This document shows positions 59,166 through 64,000 of a DNA stretch of 64,000 nt, in pieces; position 1 is the first letter of the stretch; the number at the start of each line of letters is the position of its first letter. A model generated the notes under the pieces. It saw only the letters and a list, made by a program, of their open reading frames with translations. It was not told the DNA's origin and made no database searches. The position numbers and the translations under genes are program-made. The DNA is from Tubulanus polymorphus (taxonomy: Eukaryota; Nemertea; Palaeonemertea; Tubulaniformes; Tubulanidae), in contig NC_134036.1 in assembly GCF_964204645.1 (NCBI RefSeq), positions 930,001 to 994,000 of the forward strand, read 5' to 3'.

Positions 59166-61259
59166 TTTAAATCGAGCGAGGACCTTTACGAGAAATCTTT
59201 ATGATATCGTATTTATTTCTGAGAAGGTTAAGACTGTGCAGTTCGAAACAATTTAAATGAGGAAGAAAAAAATATTTCGGACGAATGCCATCTTATTCTC
59301 AAAATACATCAAAACTCTAACTATTTCAGCTTGAAAACAATTTAAATCAGAAAGAAAAAATTATTTCAAATGAACGCCATCTTATTCTTAAAATCTCTCA
59401 TTTATTTTAGCTTTGGAATTACTAGAACTGAATTCAATTTATATCACTAGTTTTTTCAAAGAATGATTTTCATTACATGCGCTTAAAATAGAGAAAAGCG
59501 AATATTTTGGTAACGAAAAGTCTTAAAGAAAATAAGTCTAATATCGAACAATGAATTACGACCAAAATCTTGCGTCGAAATTTATTAGAAAATTCTGTTT
59601 AAAAAACGAAGAACAAATGAATAGAGATGTTTGAAGATATATATTTCAAACTGCACAGCCTACCTTATCGAAACAATTCTCAAACCTGATTTACGATTAA
59701 ATCACAAATAAATCCGGTTTAAAACAGAATAATATTCTATGAATATGTTTTACGAACACTCTCAGAGGAAACACACGCACACACGCATGAGGGGGTGCCA
59801 CACGAGAGTAACAGGTGTTTCACGTTGCCGCCGTGGTGACACTCAACAGTCACCGGGAAATAAACCATCTGTATTAATAAAACGTCAGTTTCAGCCGTAA
59901 AACGCTAAACATCGAGACGCCTCGATAAAATGTGTTCACGTGAAATATCTGCAGATCTCTTCAGATTACTCATAGTCATTAAAACTAAATCAATAGCTTT
60001 TTATGCCTGAGTGCCAGGTGAAATAGGGAGGGGGAGGGGAGTGGGGGAGAGGGGGAGGAACGAGGGAGTGAAATATGAATGATTAATCGGTGAGACTAAA
60101 ATAGTGGATACAGTTGTGAACTCAAATAGTCTGGAAATTAAAGATGTTCAATATATTTGTTCAATCTCCTAAATTCTAAAATGCTTTAAAATCTATTCTT
60201 CACTGAAATCAAAAAGAATTTAAGATAAATTTTCTGATATATGAAATTCTACATAATTTCAAAAGGATGTTTTGTTTTTATTGACAATTAAATCTATATT
60301 GAAATCCTATTACTAGTTTTACACACAGAACTGTCTTATCTCATATCTATACACCAGGGAGCCGGTTCCATAGTCATGACTTAAGACCAAAAGTGGTCTT
60401 AAATCTTAAAGACTGATCTTAAGTTGTTAGATTAGTTATAGAACTAAGTTGGACTAAGCCTTGACTATGGAACTGGTCCCTGCTAAGAATTCAATCAATT
60501 AACACAGTCAAATACGTAAGACATAGACAGAAACTGTTTGATTTTACGCGCAATCTAGAAATCTAAACAAATTTTCCCTGACTTTTCCCCAATTTTTAGC
60601 TCATTAACAAAATTCCTTGATCTTTTTAAACTATAGAAAATTTCCTGAATTTTCTCTGCTTCTTTACCAGGTAAGAAGTGCCACCCTGTTTATAACTAAA
60701 CTAGAATAAAAATATCCTACAATATGTAGTATGTATCCTGAAGCTTAATATCTCCATTATATCATTTCTTATCTAGGACCTTCCCTCATAAATATGCATC
60801 CCGTGTCTGGAGCACATCTTGCCTCTGTATAACCTTGTCCTTGCCTTCACATTCAGTAGATTATTGCTGCAGTTTCCAGCGCGACTGCCCCTGCCACAAC
60901 ACGGCCCTAGCCTGGCACCATGGCTGTTATTCAGCCCATAGCGCGCGGGCACAATGTGCGGCACATTACTCGATCAGACTCTACTCACTCCATACCCGCT
61001 GCCCACACGGGCACATGGCTCCTTGCGATGATTATTAAATTGATGAATCTATTACAAATGACAGGAGCCGAAAAGAAAGCCTGACACTGACAGTGACTGA
61101 CAGGCGCGGGGAAACCGAAGGACCGGTCCGGGGGGGGGCTTTTTTTACTAAGTAATTCTACTCACCAACTAAAGTCGCCACGATAATTCCTGGAATGATA
61201 AATATAGAGTTGTCGATGCCCTCTTTAACTGGGCCTTTAGGGTCGGTTAAATCAACCAT
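56719..61259 (-). CDS. Small single-pass membrane protein, short isoform (71 aa)
   Basis: Alternative first exon 61259-61166 spliced to the same last exon 56840-56719. The first exon encodes MVDLTDPKGPVKEGIDNSIF then IIPGIIVATLV, with donor GTGAGT in phase 1, exactly as for the long isoform's exon. The junction makes an alanine in both cases. The membrane segment here is IFIIPGIIVATLVAFFVYKLI. Its half from the first exon is unrelated to that of the long isoform, so the two promoters swap the extracellular/lumenal half and half of the membrane helix while keeping the basic tail. The ATG lies 331 bases from the cyclin H ATG on the other strand. Confidence 0.68.
56841..58957 (-). other. Intron of the small membrane protein gene
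   Basis: Contains a foldback element at 56958-57075, a threefold repeat of ACTGTGATTGGCTAACCCTA at about 57430-57590, an (AT)n run at about 58500 and the start of a CCCCTATGACATCATC cluster from 58580. No coding sequence recognised. Confidence 0.6.
58580..58945. repeat. Cluster E repeat beside the long-isoform first exon
   Basis: Four units with CATAAATCCCCCTATGACAT and CATCGAATTGTCTACCAATG. The last one ends about ten bases from the exon donor at 58956-58957. Confidence 0.88.
59166..61165 (-). other. Region between the two alternative first exons
   Basis: Should hold the promoter and 5' UTR of the long isoform (probably 59.2-59.9 kb). Has a direct duplication of about 95 bases at 59240-59410 (GCCATCTTATTCT words twice), a foldback at 60357-60483 and a GGTGGCGCCAC-family element at 60484-60695. 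The open frame at 60835-61038 has no known similarity. Confidence 0.5.
60484..60695. mobile_element. Interspersed element F (ends with GTGGCGCCACCCTG)
   Basis: Contains TGCTAAGAATTCAATCAATT, AACACAGTCAAATACGTAAG, GTTTGATTTTACGCGCAATC and poly-pyrimidine stretches with TTTCCCTGACTTTT. It ends near GTAAGAAGTGCCACCCTG. Longer or partial relatives: 2815-3195, 30533-30665, 42560-42675 and 49522-49985; a weak relative lies at about 13826-14000. No coding capacity seen. Confidence 0.75.
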
Positions 61260-61589
61260 TTTCACCCGTTAAAATCCGCCGAAAAAACGCCACCGAAATT
61301 TGACAACTGGAACCGGAAATACCGTGTACATTTACTCCACACGTCTCCGGTTCCGGTCGCAAAGTATAGAAAAATATTTTCGTAACCGCGTTTTTTTCTC
61401 TCAATAGATGGCAGCACGATTTAGTAAAAACCCGGATCTGGACTCAGTAGTCTGAAACCGGATTTTAGACAAATTCCAGATGGCAGCACTTGTCTACAGG
61501 TAAAGTACGGATTTGGAATACTGGGTCCAATGCCGGATTTTATAGTCGACTCGTATTTGAAGGTCGTCGAGCGAGGCGAAAAATAAAAA
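61260..61589. promoter_or_regulatory. Bidirectional promoter: small membrane protein (minus) and cyclin H (plus)
   Basis: Only 330 bases separate the two start codons, so both 5' UTRs and both transcription starts must fit here. No TATA box at the right spacing. Repeated CAGATGGCAGCAC words (about 61407 and 61479) and GGAACCGGAAATACCG (ETS-type GGAA, about 61310) are candidate elements. Confidence 0.6.
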
Positions 61590-64000
61590 ATGTACCCGAG
61601 TAGTACACAACGTAAACACTGGACTTTCTCGTGTGAAAATGAACTGGATCAGTTGAGAAAAGAAGCCAATAGTAAATTCATCGCTGATAATGCGAAGAAA
61701 TTGAATTTACCGGTGAGAGCTGAAGAGAGAGAGAGAGAGAGTGAGAGAACAGGGAGAGAGAGAGGGGTCGATCGGGCGGGAGATGAAACTTCTTAAATCT
61801 TGAATTTTGCTCGTATCAGTTCAGAGTTTGGTGGGATGGGATAAGAAGGTTGGACTTAGTAAGTCCTGTTAAGGTACCAGCAGAATAATCAGCCTGTTGA
61901 TTGAGGCTGGATGATGATATTGAAGGTTTCTGATAACCACTGCCCCCGCCAGTAACCTGTGGTTTAGTTTTACGATCGGATATTTTCACAAACCACAAAG
62001 TTGGTATAAGCCAATCCGATTATAAAAAGCTTACCACCAACGATTCGGTAACTAACTAATTCTGATGATGAGTGACTGTGTCTGTCACGGGGGTAGTTAG
62101 TTACCTAATCGTTGGTGGTAAGCTTTTTATAATCGGATGGGCTTACCAACTTTGTGGTTTGTGAAAATATCCGATCGTGAAACTAAACCACAGATGGGTT
62201 ACTGACTATGACGGGGGTGGACTCTGTGGTGTATACTACTTCAGTCTGTGTGTTGCGGCAGTTCAACTGATTTCACTGTTTCTGTTTCAGGAGGAATCAT
62301 TTTTAACGGTTGCGGAAGAGAGATCTTTACTGCGTCATTACGAGTATATACTGAAAGAATTCTGCGCGCGGTTTCAACCTCCCGTACCGAGATGTGTCGT
62401 CGTAAGAGACATCCTTTTAATCCACCACTAATTATAAAATCAATTAGCCCTAGTTCGTTTAATAAATCTCGATAAATTAACATTAAGTGTTGTTTAAAAT
62501 ATTAATCATCGTTATTATATTTTAGACAAGTGAAATCTAATTAACACTGAAGCCAATTGATAGATCATTTTAATTTAATTTAATTTAATTTAATAAATCT
62601 CGATAAATGACAGTGTTTTTAAGATTAATTATCATAATATTTATTGTTATTATTATATTTTAGACAGTGAAATCTAATTAGAACTGAATTGAATTAATTG
62701 ATTTTCACTAATTACAGTTATATATTTGGATTAATTATTTTCTGATTTTGTTTGATAGAATACGGCTATGATTTATATGAAACGTGTTTTCCTGCATCAC
62801 TCGATAATGGACTATCATCCGAGAGAGATGATGTGAGTAACTGATTATTCTCTGAGGAAGGAGAGGAAGGAGAGGAGAGCTATGATTTCACACACACCTG
62901 TTTTCTGTTTCTAGGTTGGCGTGTGTTTATTTGTCGTGTAAAGTAGAGGAGTTCAACGTTTCGATCACGCAATTCGTTTCTAATTTGAAAGGTGATCGCA
63001 ACAGTTTCGCCGATCTGATTCTCGGTTGCGAGTTGCTATTGATGCAGCTGTTACACTATCACCTGACTATACACAGTCCAAGTCGCCCTCTGGAGGGATT
63101 TATCATCGACGCTAAGGTATGTCCGGGTTACAGCATGTTCGTCACAACGATATGTTCTCATCACTGATTTATATCCGAAATCTGGTAAACATAAGACTTG
63201 GACCCATGGGCTGCAGTTGCTCAAATCTTGGTTATAGTTAACCAGTGGATAGTTGACATAGTGAGTGACAACTAAAAGTACATTGTAACTATAGTAATTA
63301 TCCACCCGTTATCTTTAACCAATGGTTGAGCACCTGCAGCCCCTGCAGTTTGGGAGTTTTAGACCAAGCAGGCTGTGGGGCTTACACCTAGCAGTTTTGG
63401 AGTTTAAGACCAATCACGGGCTGCGGCTTCTCAAAAGTTGTGTAGAGTTAGCCAGCGGATAGTTGACATAGTGACAATTAAAAGTTTATTGTAACTATGC
63501 TATTTATCCGCCGGGTAACTTAAACTGCAGTCCCTGAACGTCAAGATGGTTGACTGGCTGATTTCAATCCCTGTATTCATTTTTCCTTTCTCTGAAGATG
63601 GAGTTCAGTCAAAATGTCAACTGTCAGAAAATAAATTCTTAAATATCATCAACTGTGGATTTTGCCTATTAATATCAGATTCCAACTTATCCAGATATAA
63701 ACTGTAGATTTTGAGAATATTCATGATATTTCTTTCGCCTTTTTCAGACGCGTTGCCCAGAATTTGCCGACAAAATGGACTCGTTACGGAAAGGAGCCGA
63801 AAGTTTCATCGATCGTTCGTTGAACAGCGACGTCTGCCTGCTATTCTCACCGTCCCAGGTGGCGCTAGCCGGTCTGTTACACAGCGCTAAAAAAGCCAGT
63901 TTGAATTTAGATTCTTACGTCACTAAGATTCTCGTCGGCGACGACGACGACAAAAATAAACTACCTCGACTTATCGAGCAGATTAAAAGTAACTATCAAA
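61590..64000 (+). CDS. CCNH: Cyclin H (CDK-activating kinase / TFIIH subunit), 3' end off window
   Basis: Exons 61590-61712, 62291-62401, 62759-62832, 62915-63116 and 63748 to beyond 64000; frame kept throughout, about 254 residues visible of roughly 320. Cyclin H pairs with CDK7 and MAT1 to phosphorylate cell-cycle CDKs and the RNA polymerase II tail. The N-terminus MYPSSTQRKHWTFSCENELD matches human cyclin H (MYHNSSQKRHWTFS), as do RFQPPVPRCVV, MKRVFLHHSIMDYHPREMM and LSCKVEEFNV (cyclin box), PLEGFIIDAK and the second cyclin fold (LFSPSQVALAGLLHSAKKAS). An acidic run of four Asp near 63937 is a small local insertion. Confidence 0.96.
61938..62210. repeat. Long inverted repeat (arms about 100 bp) in cyclin H intron 1
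   Basis: The left arm (about 61960-62060) includes ACGATCGGATATTTTCACAA and AAAAGCTTACCACCAACGAT. The right arm (about 62094-62195) is its reverse complement with a few changes (ATCGTTGGTGGTAAGCTTTT, TTGTGAAAATATCCGATCGT). A loop of about 35 bases separates them. Outer flanks CCCCCGCCAGTAACC and GGGTTACTGACTATGACGGG also pair partly. It would form a stable foldback in DNA or in the pre-mRNA. Confidence 0.93.
63208..63533. mobile_element. Two family A foldback copies in cyclin H intron 4
   Basis: Copies at 63208-63346 and 63416-63533. The first has the clearest terminal inverted repeats (GGGCTGCAGTTGCTCAAATC and TTGAGCACCTGCAGCCCCTG). The two copies lie head-to-tail with about 70 bases between, suggesting local duplication. 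Confidence 0.87.

Overview
This is animal nuclear DNA, AT-rich, with genes split into many short exons joined by GT/AG introns. The introns and spacers are full of microsatellites, minisatellites, one satellite and short foldback elements. I see no bacterial, viral or organellar genes and no intact transposase or reverse transcriptase. The gene set (one ROR-type nuclear receptor, one Fes/Fer kinase, TMEM232, cyclin H, an RNMT-activator-like protein) fits an invertebrate bilaterian, most likely a spiralian/lophotrochozoan. That placement is inference; the sequence does not name a species.

Layout. (1) About 1-25.5 kb, minus strand: an NR1F/ROR nuclear receptor. The ligand-binding domain runs off the left edge. 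Three DNA-binding-domain exons lie at 2.4-4.0 kb. Four in-frame phase-1/1 A/B-region exons lie at 5.4-8.6 kb, two of them tandem duplicates. Two candidate alternative first exons lie at 20.8 and 25.5 kb. Its introns hold a 96-bp satellite in two arrays of opposite orientation. (2) 27.5-32.9 kb, plus strand: a complete 13-exon TMEM232 gene (about 818 aa). (3) 36.1-46.9 kb, minus strand: a complete Fes/Fer tyrosine kinase (16 coding exons, about 903 aa: F-BAR, coiled linker, SH2, kinase). (4) 47.4-47.9 kb, plus strand: a RAMAC-like activator of the mRNA cap methyltransferase, which appears to share a bidirectional promoter with the kinase. (5) 48.7-52.7 kb, minus strand: a ten-finger C2H2 zinc-finger protein (about 939 aa). 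(6) 56.7-61.3 kb, minus strand: a small single-pass membrane protein with two alternative first exons (109 or 71 aa). (7) 61.6 kb to the right edge, plus strand: cyclin H, head-to-head with the short isoform of gene 6 (331 bp between start codons); its last exon is cut by the window end.

The genes do not form one pathway. The order is interesting because the human homologues sit on two chromosome arms: FER, TMEM232 and CCNH on 5q, and FES, RAMAC and RORA on 15q. The window may therefore keep an ancestral bilaterian linkage that was later duplicated and sorted in vertebrates. Other points of note are the modular N-terminus of ROR, the two-promoter membrane microprotein, several hairpin-forming MITE-like families repeated within this one window, and CTCF-like motifs, several of them inside exons.
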